Source: a bacterium
Lineage (GTDB): Bacteria > Joyebacterota > Joyebacteria > Joyebacterales > Joyebacteraceae
Direction of reading: 5' to 3'
Assembly (NCBI GenBank): GCA_029990205.1
Contig: JAPEKQ010000015.1
Coordinates: forward strand, 1-60,845
Length of the DNA stretch: 60,845 bases
Below, piece by piece: positions 30,281 to 39,064 of the stretch. The position numbers were made by a program, and so were the translations under genes. The notes below the pieces were generated by a model. It searched no databases and had not been told where the DNA came from. It was given only the letters and a program-made list of their open reading frames with translations. The first letter of the stretch is position 1, and each line of letters starts with the position of its first letter.

Positions 30281-30309
30281 ATTATAGCACGTTTGGGCAG
30301 AACTGGCCA
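30281..30309 (-). promoter_or_regulatory. Promoter of the amylase gene
   Basis: On the minus strand TATAAT (30281-30286) preceded by CGTGC (extended -10), a 17-bp spacer and a weak -35 TGGCCA (30304-30309). Confidence 0.6.
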
Positions 30310-30464
30310 CCGCGCGGGCCTTCAAACCATGAACACCAGCCATCTGTCCAACTACTGAGCGGTCTGGCCACACAGTGCGCCGCCGGTCTGACGCGAAGCG
30401 GGTGCGCTGATCCCGCATCTCGCACTGGTCCCGCATCTTCAGCGGGAAGAAGGAGGAACTCCTC

Positions 30465-31859
30465 ATGTCCACAGGTCCATGCTTCAGTCACCTGACAGAG
30501 CGTTGTCCGTTCGCGAGTCAGGCCGCCGCCGGCGCGCTGCTCCTGTGCCTGGTGCTTGTGAGTTCCCTCAGCGCGCGCACGGTCGAGTCCCGCGCGCTGC
30601 CGGCCATTGACTCCTCGGTTCGCGCGGCCGTCGTGGACAGCCTCGCGGGTGCGATAGCCTCGACCTACGTCCTTGAGGAGCCGGCCGACCGAATCGCCGC
30701 CGGGCTGAGACAGAACCTCGCCGAGGGTAACTACGACGGCATCTGCGACCCGTCCGAACTCGCCCGGAGACTCGAAGAGGACGCCCTGGCCATCCACCAC
30801 GATGAGCACTTCCGCATCACCGCCATGCCGCCGCTGGACCCGGCCACCGAGGCGGCAATGCGGGTGGAAGATCCGGAGGATGAAGCGCGCGGGCTGCGCC
30901 GCGACCTCGCTCTGAACTACGGTTTCAAGCGCGTGGAGCTGCTCCCGGGTGGCGTGGGCTGCGTGCGCTTCGACCGGTTCTGCGAAGGTCGGGAGGCGTT
31001 CGAGGCCGCGACGGCCGCGATGAACTTCGTTGCCAACAGCAGCGTCGTCATACTGGATCTGAGGAGGAACAACGGCGGTTCGCCGGCGATGATCCGCTTC
31101 CTCGCAGGGTACTTCTTCGAACGCAACACTCACTTGATCAACTGGGACATCCGCGCGCTCGACAAGACCGTCCAGTCATACAGCGCCGACCATGTTCCAG
31201 GCCGGAAGCTGCTCGATCAGCCGGTCTACATCCTGACGAGCGGCAGGACATTCTCCGCCGCGGAGGAGTTCGCGTTCGATCTGAGCAATCTCGGGCGGGC
31301 GACGATCGTCGGAGAGACGACTCGCGGCGGGGGGAACACCGTGGCGATGGGTGTCTTCGACTTCGATGGCTTCCGCATGGGCGTTCATCTTCCGTTCGGG
31401 AGGGCCTACGACCCGGAGACGAACGAGGGGTGGGAGGGTGTTGGCATCACTCCGCACATCGAAGTGCCTGCCGACCAGGCTCTGGATGTGGCGTACGCCG
31501 ACGCCCTGAACAAGCTGATCGAGGCCGAGGAAGACGAGCAGTACCGGCGGAGTCTCGAGTGGCCTCTGGCTGACATCGGGAGTCCGTCAACCCCGGTGCG
31601 GCTGTCGGAACAGGACCTGAGAGCCTTCGTAGGCGAGTACGGCTCTGGACGGGTCTACCTGAAGGGCGACAGCCTCTTCTACCAGCGTGGCGACCGTCCG
31701 GTTCTCGCACTGGAGCCGATGGAGGATGACCTCTTCCGCGCCGTCGATGTTGACTATCTGCGTGTGGGGTTCGAACGCGACGAGGGCGGTACGGTTGCCG
31801 GTCTGGTGAGCTACTTCAACGACGGGAGCCAGGAAGAGAGTGATCGTGTCACGGACTGA
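30465..31859 (+). CDS. Exported S41-family serine peptidase (tricorn/IRBP-like subgroup)
   Basis: The product has 464 residues with AGGAGG before the ATG and an N-terminal hydrophobic segment (AAAGALLLCLVLVSSLSA) acting as signal or anchor. Residues about 55-130 are the helical S41 N-terminal domain. The catalytic core has VVILDLRRNNGGSPAMI, then TSGRTFSAAEEFAF with S264 as nucleophile, and VGETTRGGGN. The Lys used by CtpA-type enzymes is absent and the motif follows the tricorn-like subgroup, with no PDZ domain. A C-terminal about 100-residue lipocalin-like extension follows. Substrate unknown. It is divergent from the amylase and convergent with the LysE gene. Confidence 0.85.
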   Translation: MSTGPCFSHLTERCPFASQAAAGALLLCLVLVSSLSARTVESRALPAIDSSVRAAVVDSLAGAIASTYVLEEPADRIAAGLRQNLAEGNYDGICDPSELARRLEEDALAIHHDEHFRITAMPPLDPATEAAMRVEDPEDEARGLRRDLALNYGFKRVELLPGGVGCVRFDRFCEGREAFEAATAAMNFVANSSVVILDLRRNNGGSPAMIRFLAGYFFERNTHLINWDIRALDKTVQSYSADHVPGRKLLDQPVYILTSGRTFSAAEEFAFDLSNLGRATIVGETTRGGGNTVAMGVFDFDGFRMGVHLPFGRAYDPETNEGWEGVGITPHIEVPADQALDVAYADALNKLIEAEEDEQYRRSLEWPLADIGSPSTPVRLSEQDLRAFVGEYGSGRVYLKGDSLFYQRGDRPVLALEPMEDDLFRAVDVDYLRVGFERDEGGTVAGLVSYFNDGSQEESDRVTD

Positions 31860-31897
31860 CGCTTGACCCACGTCGCGGGACGCCTCCCTTTGGCCTG

Positions 31898-32503
31898 TCA
31901 GGACAGCACTCCAGCCAGGTCGAGCGCCGTGTAGACGAGCGCGAGCGAGAGTACGATGCCGAGCGCGCGGGCTCGGGCCGGCGTGTTGATCCATCTCCGT
32001 ATGAGCTGGCCGCCGAGCGCCCAGGTCGAGACCGAGCAGAACGAGACGCCGGCAAGTGCCACCGGAGACCAGACGAGCGTCCACTGCTCGCCGAGAAGAG
32101 GTGCGAGGAACGTCGAGTACATCGTCAACCCGTAGAAGATGCACTTCGGGTTGACGAACTGAAGAATGTATCCATTCCAGAACCTCAGCGGTCTGGCGTC
32201 CTCCGAGTGCTCGACGAGCTTGCCGCTGCTCCGGTAGACGCCGACGGCCAGCCAGAGGATGTACAGCCCGCCGATTATCCGGAGTACCGGTGCGACAGCC
32301 GCGATGTATGTGCTCAGCAGCGTCGTGACGGTTCCACAGAGGAGCATCAGTGTGAAGAACCCGGAGGCGATGCCGACAACGAACGGCAGCGTCCGGCGGT
32401 AGCCGTAGAGCGCTCCACTCGACGCGCACAGGATGTTGTTCGGCCCCGGCGTCAGCGTCGTGACGACAGCGAAGATCAGTGTTGCCGGGACATTGACGCC
32501 CAC
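31898..32503 (-). CDS. LysE/RhtB-family amino-acid exporter
   Basis: This 201-residue inner-membrane protein has six hydrophobic helices. The GTG start at 32503 has AAGGAG 8 bases upstream and begins with the first helix (NVPATLIFAVVTTLTPGPNN), whose TPGPNN is the LysE signature. Later segments include FWNGYILQFVNPKCIFYGL, also typical. Family members export Lys, Arg, Thr or homoserine lactones; the substrate here is unknown. An upstream in-frame ATG at 32545 is less well placed. Confidence 0.9.
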   Translation of the reverse strand: MGVNVPATLIFAVVTTLTPGPNNILCASSGALYGYRRTLPFVVGIASGFFTLMLLCGTVTTLLSTYIAAVAPVLRIIGGLYILWLAVGVYRSSGKLVEHSEDARPLRFWNGYILQFVNPKCIFYGLTMYSTFLAPLLGEQWTLVWSPVALAGVSFCSVSTWALGGQLIRRWINTPARARALGIVLSLALVYTALDLAGVLS

Positions 32504-32638
32504 CCGCGTACTCCTTCGAATCCTTGCTGGACCTTTGCCATGCATCACTGGCCACTGTATCATAGCCGGTGACACTCCCGAGCGCTCTTCTGCGCCCGAG
32601 GTCACTCATTCCACCGGCTCCAGTGATCGGAGACTCTC

Positions 32639-33517
32639 ATGAAGCCCGCCTCTACGAGGCACACCTGCGCGGTCGTGCTTGCCGTCATCCTCGCGTTGAC
32701 CACCGTCACCCCGAACGCTCTCGCGGAGCAGGCGTCAGGCGCGCCGCCGGAGCAGGGCTCGCTCCTGGCAAACGTCTACACCATGACCTCGGCCGAGTAT
32801 CGCGCCTGCTGCATGTCCATCTACCGGGCGGCCACGTACCGCCTTGAGGAGATCGTGGAAGAGATGGCGGGCGAGGCCGGATCGGCGCCACTCAGGCCCG
32901 CCGTCGTCCTGGATCTCGACCAGACGGTCCTCGACATCACGAGCTTCCAGACGTTCGTCTATCAGAGCGGACTGAGCTACACGCCGGCGCGCTGGTCGGT
33001 CTACGAGCAGGCCGGTGTCGAGGAGGTGCTGCTCGTGCCCGGGGCGGGAGAGTTCATCGCGGAGGCGGAGGCGCTCGGCGTGAGCGTCATCTATCTCTCG
33101 AACCGGAACGAGGCGAACCAGGAGTTCACGATCGCCGCCCTCGAGCATGTCGGTTTGAACACCGAGGGCATCGAGGACCGCATCTACCTCAAGCCGACCG
33201 GCGCCTCGTCCGACAAGTCGCCGCGGCGTGATGCGATCAGCGCGCGATACAACGTGCTGATGATCTTCGGCGACAACCTCCGGGACTTCTCGGAAGTCTT
33301 CAAGCCGGAGCGGCTGGGTGAAGGCGCAACGGCCGACGAGTACCTCTCGGCCATCCGGGCGCGAAGCGACGCCGTGGAGGACGCGCTCTGTCACTGGGGC
33401 GTCGACTGGTTCATGCTCCCCAACTGCATGTACGGCGAGTGGCAGAAGCACGTGCCGGACAACCCCGTGGACATCATGACGCCGACGGAGATGACGGTCG
33501 AGCAGACGGAGAACTAG
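32639..33517 (+). CDS. Exported HAD acid phosphatase (class C / e(P4)-like)
   Basis: The 292-residue product has a signal peptide (ending near NALA) and the HAD core VVLDLDQTVLDITSF, with the first Asp as nucleophile, then IYLSNRNEAN and IFGDNLRDFSEVF as motifs II-IV. The length and the spacing YMTSAEYRA to helical cap agree with class C (lipoprotein e(P4)) nonspecific acid phosphatases, though no lipobox Cys is present. The likely role is removing phosphate from nucleotides or sugar phosphates in the periplasm. The next gene is the Sec-peroxiredoxin, about 190 bp downstream. Confidence 0.88.
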   Translation: MKPASTRHTCAVVLAVILALTTVTPNALAEQASGAPPEQGSLLANVYTMTSAEYRACCMSIYRAATYRLEEIVEEMAGEAGSAPLRPAVVLDLDQTVLDITSFQTFVYQSGLSYTPARWSVYEQAGVEEVLLVPGAGEFIAEAEALGVSVIYLSNRNEANQEFTIAALEHVGLNTEGIEDRIYLKPTGASSDKSPRRDAISARYNVLMIFGDNLRDFSEVFKPERLGEGATADEYLSAIRARSDAVEDALCHWGVDWFMLPNCMYGEWQKHVPDNPVDIMTPTEMTVEQTEN

Positions 33518-33704
33518 AGCGCCCGTGCTGCGGGCGATGGACGGGTGAGACGCCGCAGAGTCCGCGCGCCGTCTCACCACAGGCTGTGGAAGGAGGTGCC
33601 GCATGGCGCCGGAAAAGGACTCGTGCGTTCAGGCCGCCGGCGGGCCAGTGAGCCCGGAGCCGGTTCGTGAACAGGGCGGAGCGAGACCACAGGAGGTGCG
33701 AACG

Positions 33705-34310
33705 ATGGTGACCGCGCGTGTCGGGAAGGAGGCGCCCGACTTCGAGGCGTCCGCGTACGTTCAGGGTGAGGGTTTCAAGAACATCAAGCTCTCGGACTAC
33801 CGGGGCAAGTGGGTCGTGCTCTGCTTCTATCCGGGTGACTTCACTTTCGTGTGACCGACCGAGCTGTCGGCAGTTGCCGACATCTATCCGCAGTTCAAGG
33901 AGCTCGGTGTTGAGGTGTTGTCGATGAGCACGGACAGCCGCTTCACACACAAGATCTGGAACGAGGTGGAGCTCTCGAAGATGGTCGACGGCGGCATCCC
34001 GTATCCGATGCTGTCCGATGCGGGTGGCCGTATCGGCTCCGTCTACGGAGTCTACGAGGAGGCCGCCGGCGTCAACATCCGCGGTCGCTTCATCATCGAC
34101 CCGGACGGGATCATCCAGGCGATGGAGGTGCTCACGCCGACCGTCGGCCGGCGTGTGGCGGAGACCATCCGTCAGATCCAGGCGTTCCAGCACGTCGCGA
34201 AGACGGGCGAGGTTACGCCGTCCGGGTGGGAGCCCGGCAAGAAGACGCTGACGCCGGGGCCGGAGCTTGCCGGACGCGTGTGGGAGGTATGGAAGCCGGG
34301 CGACGAGTAG
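33705..34310 (+). CDS. Selenocysteine-containing peroxiredoxin (PrxU type); UGA read as Sec
   Basis: This AhpC/Prx1-type peroxidase of 201 residues reduces peroxides. A single in-frame TGA at 33852-33854 falls exactly where the peroxidatic Cys belongs: [15 protein letters not shown], where the family has VCPTEL. Downstream the frame continues normally with the resolving-side half ([52 protein letters not shown]). The ATG at 33705 has AGGAGG 8 bases upstream and gives the normal N-terminus. A second ATG at 33603 with AAGGAGG would add 34 residues containing one Cys. No Cys is seen in the C-terminal part, so a one-Cys-like (Sec) mechanism or an external thiol is likely. A 7-bp SECIS-like hairpin follows the UGA. 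The terminator is at 34371. Confidence 0.87.
33865..33882 (+). promoter_or_regulatory. Candidate bacterial SECIS hairpin of the peroxiredoxin gene
   Basis: TGTCGGC pairs perfectly with GCCGACA around loop AGUU (33872-33875). The loop is 18-21 bases after the UGA with G at position 2, matching known bacterial SECIS geometry. Confidence 0.65.
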
Positions 34311-34370
34311 TCGGACCGGATCGGCCGACGTTCGTGCGGTGCGCGTCGGATCTGTGGAGATGCGAACGAG

Positions 34371-34401
34371 AGCGGCCCTCGCCGGGATGGCGGGGGCCGC
34401 T
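34371..34401 (+). terminator. Terminator of the peroxiredoxin gene
   Basis: AGCGGCCC/GGGCCGCT outer stem with inner CGCC/GGCG, followed by TTTG. It is 60 bp after the stop and also faces the convergent gene at 34457. Confidence 0.8.
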
Positions 34402-34456
34402 TTGTCATGCGGTTGCGGCAGGTCGTGTTACGGCACGGCAGAGGGAGGCGCTCATC

Positions 34457-35737
34457 CTACCGATACATCGACTTGATCACTCCCCAGCTCGCGCGTTCGA
34501 CGGGCGTGCCGCAGCCGATGTCGAGCGCGCCGACGAGTCCGCACGCGCCGTTGTTGGCCGCGGTGCACGGTGATGTGTCGTAGATGCGGAGGTCGCCGAG
34601 AGGCCGGTCGCAGAACTCCGGGTCCGCGCTGAAGTTGTCGTTGAGCGGCGCCTGGCCCGCGATGAGGCCGACCCAGTCGCCGCCGGCGTTCCCGAAGATG
34701 TCGCAGCAGGAGAGCTGGGGGTCGTTCGTGGTTCCCGGGTATTCGTCGACGGCCGGACCCGAACCTTCGTAGGCGATGATGCAGTTGGTGAGCTGGGGTG
34801 ATGCAACGCGGCAGTAGATCGTCCCGCCGTCGTCCTCGGTGTCGTTGTCCGAGAACGTGCAGCTGATGAGGACCGGCGATGCGTCATCGCAGTAGAGAGC
34901 ACCGCCACCATCGTGTCCGGCCGCGGCCGTGTTCTCAAGGAAGATGCAGTCGGTGAACCCGGTCGTCGTATCGTACAGGTAGACGCCGCCAGTGTACGAT
35001 CCGGTGTTCCCTTTGAGCACGCACTCTGTGAACGACGCAGTTGAACTCTCGCAGTAGATGGTGCATCCCACGGTGTTGTCGACGAACCAGCAGTCCGTTG
35101 CAGTACCGTCCGAGCCGGAAGTGAACGTGAGCGCTGAGCCGATGCCCGAGTCGTTGCCCTCGAACGTACATGAGGTCACCGTGGCGTCCGAGTCGAACAG
35201 GCAGGCGATGCCGCCGCCCTGGCGGTCTATCCGTGTCGAGTTGCCGGTGAACGTGCAGCCGATGATCGTTGCGGGCGATCCGCTGAGATAGATCGCACCG
35301 CCATGGCCTGTAGAGGTGTTGCTCTGGAACCAGCAGTTCCTGATCGTTGGGGAGGATCCAAAGCAGTAGACCGCCCCGCCCGGGCCGCCGCCGCAGTTCG
35401 TGACCGTGAAGCCGTCGACGACCGTGTCTGCGGTCTCGCCGTCATCGAAGCTGAACGCGCGGGACGCCCCACCGCCGTCGATGATCGTTGACGCGGCGCC
35501 CGCGTGGCTTCGGAGCACGATGCCCTTGCCGTTGAAGCTGAGGTCGGTATTGTCACCGCCCGTGTACGTCCCGGGCATGACGAGCACCGTGTCGCCGGTC
35601 GTCGCGACATTCAGTCCGGCCTGGATCTCCGGTGCGTAGCCGCCGCCACTCTGGTCGATCACGTACGTCGTGCCGCCGACCGTCGCGGCGAGTGCCAGGA
35701 CCGCTGTCAGCGCGCAGAGCGGGATACACCTGTCCAC
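34457..35737 (-). CDS. Exported right-handed beta-helix protein with W-x-x-I-K C-terminal tag
   Basis: The product has 426 residues with a GTG start and AGGAGG 7 bases upstream. The signal peptide is followed by TYVIDQSGGGYAPEIQAGLNVATTGDTVLVMPGTY, the usual start of right-handed beta-helices. Repeats such as CWFQSNTS, CTFTGNST, CTFEGNDS and CTFSDNDT follow, strongly Cys/Thr/Asn-rich. It is similar in plan to the protein at 6577, although the repeats differ. It ends VERASWGVIKSMYR, the same terminal tag. No catalytic site is recognised. It shares a bidirectional terminator with the peroxiredoxin gene. Confidence 0.8.
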   Translation of the reverse strand: MDRCIPLCALTAVLALAATVGGTTYVIDQSGGGYAPEIQAGLNVATTGDTVLVMPGTYTGGDNTDLSFNGKGIVLRSHAGAASTIIDGGGASRAFSFDDGETADTVVDGFTVTNCGGGPGGAVYCFGSSPTIRNCWFQSNTSTGHGGAIYLSGSPATIIGCTFTGNSTRIDRQGGGIACLFDSDATVTSCTFEGNDSGIGSALTFTSGSDGTATDCWFVDNTVGCTIYCESSTASFTECVLKGNTGSYTGGVYLYDTTTGFTDCIFLENTAAAGHDGGGALYCDDASPVLISCTFSDNDTEDDGGTIYCRVASPQLTNCIIAYEGSGPAVDEYPGTTNDPQLSCCDIFGNAGGDWVGLIAGQAPLNDNFSADPEFCDRPLGDLRIYDTSPCTAANNGACGLVGALDIGCGTPVERASWGVIKSMYR

Positions 35738-35800
35738 GAGATGCCCTCCTCTCGGTCTTGCCGCGTGAGTCGCCTTCTCACTCCGTGTTCTTCACGACGG

Positions 35801-37594
35801 CTACTTCAGCACGACGACGCGACCGACACGCGTCTCGCCACTGTGTACCAGATGGACGAAGTAGACGCCGGACGCCAGTTCGGTCCGGTCGGCGAGCACT
35901 GCAGTCTGCTCGCCGGGCGTGCTCGAACTCACGGTGCGCTCGGCGACCAGCCGCCCTGCCACATCGTAGAGCATGATGCTCGCGGGCGCCGTCGTCGGGA
36001 GCACGAACTCCACTCGTACCTCGTCACTGACCGGCGAGATCACACGGAGCGCCAGCGCCAGCTCTTCGTCGGGTACGCCGGTCACATCCGGCGGCGCCAG
36101 CGAATACAGGCTGACGTTGCCGTTGAAGTCGACGGCCGCAAGCTTGTAGTAGGCGAGGATCGGTCCGTCGTCGTCATAGCTCGTGCCGGTGAGCGTCGTC
36201 ACGAGATTCCCGGTGTCAGGCACGAAGCTTTCCGAGTCGCCGCGGTGGAGGCTGTAGTACGCGAAGTCGTCATCAAGACTCTCGTTCCACTCCATCTCGT
36301 TCGTGTCACCCACGCGCGCGAGGACGAACCCGCCGGGTGCTGCCGGGGAGAGGTTGTCGACGGAGTATCCTGAGTCGGGCGGCGAGTCGCAGTAGACGAA
36401 CGGGTCGTCCGTCACGCCGGACACGAAGAACACGCTCCAGTGCATCCCGGATGCGTTGGAGTCCGCCAGCGTCGGGACGATGGCGCTGTAGCCGTCCTCG
36501 CCGCGGGCCGGTACGTCCATGACGAAGTCCCAGTTGCCCGGGGGGTAGGCGAGGCGCTCGGGCGCGGCCTCGCCGCTGCGAACGCCGTCGATGCGGCGCC
36601 AGATGGTGTAGTGCGTGACGGGGTCGGGTTCGGATGGGTCATCGAGGCACGAGCGGCCCCAGGAGAGCCGGACCTGGCGCCCCTGGTCGTTGCCGACGTC
36701 GCTGACCCCGACAATGAACGGATCATCGGTGGTTCCGGACAGGCTGCTTGCGCTGCTGCCGGGCTGACCGTCGTATGACGCCTGGCTGCCGGTGCCACCT
36801 GCGCCGCCGAACGCAGTGTAGTTCCCGCCGTTCAGATGGAACATGCAACTGAAGAACTTGACGCGGCCACCGCCACCACCGCCGCCACCGCGCCGCGTCG
36901 GACAGTCGCCGCCGTCGCCACCGTTGGCCGACACGAGCCCCGAGAGGTGGATCTCCGGAGCCTGCATGTAGACGCCGCCTCCCGAGCCGCCACCACCGCC
37001 GTCCATGCTCCCGACGTCCTCGCCATCTTCGCCGTCGACCGTGACCAGGCCGTTGATCTCCAGCGCGGTTGCCAGGCAGCGGATCATCGCGCCACCGTTG
37101 CCGCCGTCACCGCCGGACTGACCGCCGCCGCCGGAGCCGATCGCGATGTCCATTCCCATCAGTGTGCCGTAGGTGCCTCCGCCCGGGTTGCCCCAGCCGC
37201 TCGCGCCGCCGGCGCCACCGTATCCGCCACCGCCGCCCGGGTACGGACCGCCGCCGGGTCCCTCGCCGTCGCTCGATGATGCGTTCCCGGATCCACGATA
37301 GCCGCGCCCCGAGCCGTCGATTGTGCCATCGATCAGCATGTCCGGGGCGGACAGTTGGAGCCACCCGGTATTGGCGGAGCCGTTGTACGCTGTGACATAG
37401 AGCGTTGCGGTCGGGTCGATGACGACCGAGACGTTGTAGCTGTGTGACCCGCCGAGCGTGTACGTCTCGCCGGGAGCGAGGTACAGCTGGTCTGCGTCAT
37501 CGATGATCGCGTGAGCCGGTAGTGCGACGGCGAACACGATCGTGGCCGCCGCGAGCACGGCGGTCGATGCCTGTGTGAGGCGACCGGCAAACAT
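35801..37594 (-). CDS. Large exported Gly-rich protein with FlgD-like C-terminal domain
   Basis: The product has 597 residues; the ATG at 37594 has AAGGAGG and a signal peptide ending AHA. After a short beta region (YLAPGETYTLGGSHSY) comes a Gly-rich stretch (about residues 85-230) of the GGGGGYGGAGGASGWG kind, which in the DNA appears as long CCG/CCACC runs. A fibronectin-like region follows (about 260-480; LSWGRSCLDDPSEPDPVTHYTIWR). The last about 90 residues are a FlgD-like domain (MLYDVAGRLVAERTV, LASGVYFVHL) ending VGRVVVLK. It looks like a surface or matrix protein; no enzyme domain is visible. Confidence 0.7.
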   Translation of the reverse strand: MFAGRLTQASTAVLAAATIVFAVALPAHAIIDDADQLYLAPGETYTLGGSHSYNVSVVIDPTATLYVTAYNGSANTGWLQLSAPDMLIDGTIDGSGRGYRGSGNASSSDGEGPGGGPYPGGGGGYGGAGGASGWGNPGGGTYGTLMGMDIAIGSGGGGQSGGDGGNGGAMIRCLATALEINGLVTVDGEDGEDVGSMDGGGGGSGGGVYMQAPEIHLSGLVSANGGDGGDCPTRRGGGGGGGGRVKFFSCMFHLNGGNYTAFGGAGGTGSQASYDGQPGSSASSLSGTTDDPFIVGVSDVGNDQGRQVRLSWGRSCLDDPSEPDPVTHYTIWRRIDGVRSGEAAPERLAYPPGNWDFVMDVPARGEDGYSAIVPTLADSNASGMHWSVFFVSGVTDDPFVYCDSPPDSGYSVDNLSPAAPGGFVLARVGDTNEMEWNESLDDDFAYYSLHRGDSESFVPDTGNLVTTLTGTSYDDDGPILAYYKLAAVDFNGNVSLYSLAPPDVTGVPDEELALALRVISPVSDEVRVEFVLPTTAPASIMLYDVAGRLVAERTVSSSTPGEQTAVLADRTELASGVYFVHLVHSGETRVGRVVVLK

Positions 37595-37683
37595 AGCAGC
37601 CTCCTTCTGTGGTGGGTGTCGGCGGTCGTGGGGTGTGGATGGCCACCGTCGTGCATCGTGCGGTCTGCTCTCGAGTGACCAGC

Positions 37684-37713
37684 ATTCTATCATAGATTAT
37701 GAATCCCAGTCAA
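37684..37713 (-). promoter_or_regulatory. Promoter of the Gly-rich protein gene
   Basis: On the minus strand TTGACT (37708-37713), an 18-bp spacer and TAGAAT (37684-37689) preceded by TGA (extended -10). Confidence 0.7.
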
Positions 37714-37926
37714 CCGTAGATGGTTCGCCTGAAGCAGGGCACCGATGTACGGTGATGCCGCGTGAGGACAGGAGCACGGGAGGCGCGCACCTGGGGGATT
37801 GGCGTGGACCCCCGGTCGTGATACCGTCGGTTTTCGTGGTCGTATGATCGCGGGAACACGACGATGAGTACCTGTGGGCGGACGCGGTGGACTGATCTCA
37901 CTGCTCAGCGATTGGTCGAGGCTACC

Positions 37927-38493
37927 ATGTCATCCGGTGAACTGAAGACCCTCGATGTTCGAACACGTGCGAAGTGGCGAGCGTGGCTTACGAAGCACCA
38001 CGACTCCTCGGCCGGGGTCTGGTTCGTGTTCCACAAGAAGCACACGGGCGTCCCCTGTGTGAGCTACGACGACGCCGTCGAGGAGGCGATCTGCTTCGGC
38101 TGGATCGACAGTCTCGTCAGACGTCTGGACGACGACCGCTACGTGCAGAAGTTCACACCGCGGAAGGCGAAGAGCAATTGGTCGACCGCGAATCGTCGCA
38201 GGTACACGGACATGAAGAGCCAAGGGCTGTTGACGCAGGCGGGTCTGGACCGCGCCCCGACGGGGCGAAGCGGCGACGCGCCCCGGCCTTCGGCGACCAG
38301 ACTCCCGAAGTACCTGGAGCGGGCGCTCAAGACCAACAAGAAGGCGTGGCAGTTCTTCGAGACGCTCGCGCCGTCGTACCGCCGCGCGTACATCGGCTGG
38401 ATCGATTCCGCGAAGCGCGACGAGACGCGGGACCGACGCATCGCGGAAGCGATCCGTCTGCTGGCCGCCGGCAAGAAGCTCGGGATGAAGTAG
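37927..38493 (+). CDS. YdeI/OmpD-associated family protein
   Basis: This 188-residue cytosolic protein has the family signature segments RAKWRAWLTKHH, GVWFVFHKKHTG, EEAICFGWIDSLVRRLDDDRYVQKFTPRKAKSNWS, and C-terminal FFETLAPSYRRAYIGWIDSAKRDETRDRRIAEAIRLLAAGK (split here into its parts by position about 125-180). The ATG at 37927 follows a GAGG site. The biochemical function of the family is not established. It opens a same-strand run of small genes reaching 43.3 kb. Confidence 0.85.
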   Translation: MSSGELKTLDVRTRAKWRAWLTKHHDSSAGVWFVFHKKHTGVPCVSYDDAVEEAICFGWIDSLVRRLDDDRYVQKFTPRKAKSNWSTANRRRYTDMKSQGLLTQAGLDRAPTGRSGDAPRPSATRLPKYLERALKTNKKAWQFFETLAPSYRRAYIGWIDSAKRDETRDRRIAEAIRLLAAGKKLGMK

Positions 38494-38579
38494 GAGGGGA
38501 GAGCCGACGTGGACCCGGCGCACGAGTCCCGCGGTTGCTCGGGGCAGCCGGATTCGCAGTCGGTGAGTCGAGAAAGGGC

Positions 38580-39038
38580 ATGCGCATGCGTGCGACGATC
38601 GCAGCAGCAGTGTTGATCACTCTCGCGCTCGCGACGACGGCCGTTGCGGGAGACATGGGAGCGGGGCTCATGGCGGGTGAGCCGACGGGGCTCAGCTGCA
38701 AGGTGTGGTCGGGCAGCCGGACGGCGTTCGATGTGGCGGCGGGCTGGTCGCTCGGGTCCGAGGGTTGGATCTACGTCCACGGGGACTACCTCTGGCACCG
38801 CTACGATCTCGAGGTCGACGTGCGCGGCGCTCTTCCGTTCTACTTCGGTATCGGCGGGCGCGTTCTCCTGCACGACGGAGACAGTTCGAAGCTGGGCGTC
38901 CGCATACCGGTCGGTCTGGACTACCTGACCGAGGACCGCCGCTTCGACTTCTTCCTGGAGCTGGCGCCGATCATCAACCTTGTGCCCGACACGGATTTCG
39001 ACATCAGTGGCGGTATCGGGGTGCGGTACTACTTCTAG
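38580..39038 (+). CDS. Small exported beta-barrel-like protein
   Basis: The product has 152 residues. The ATG at 38580 follows AAAGGG and gives MRMRATIAAAVLITLALATTAVAG, a clear signal peptide. The frame is open far upstream, but that part is the shadow of the previous gene. The mature part has alternating strands with aromatic girdle residues (WIYVHGDYLWHRYDLEV, PFYFGIGGRVLLH, RIPVGLDYL, FDFFLELAPIINL) and ends GIGVRYYF. The terminal aromatic residue is what outer-membrane barrels use for BAM recognition. The gene ends 26 bp before the C_GCAxxG selenoprotein gene. Function unknown. Confidence 0.7.
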   Translation: MRMRATIAAAVLITLALATTAVAGDMGAGLMAGEPTGLSCKVWSGSRTAFDVAAGWSLGSEGWIYVHGDYLWHRYDLEVDVRGALPFYFGIGGRVLLHDGDSSKLGVRIPVGLDYLTEDRRFDFFLELAPIINLVPDTDFDISGGIGVRYYF

Positions 39039-39064
39039 TCCGTTGCTCAGCGAGAGGAGGAGGC

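Noticed and set aside
31857-31960. Selenocysteine read-through at the stop of the S41 peptidase gene
   Set aside because: The continuation is antisense to the LysE gene, has no family similarity and follows a complete C-terminal domain.
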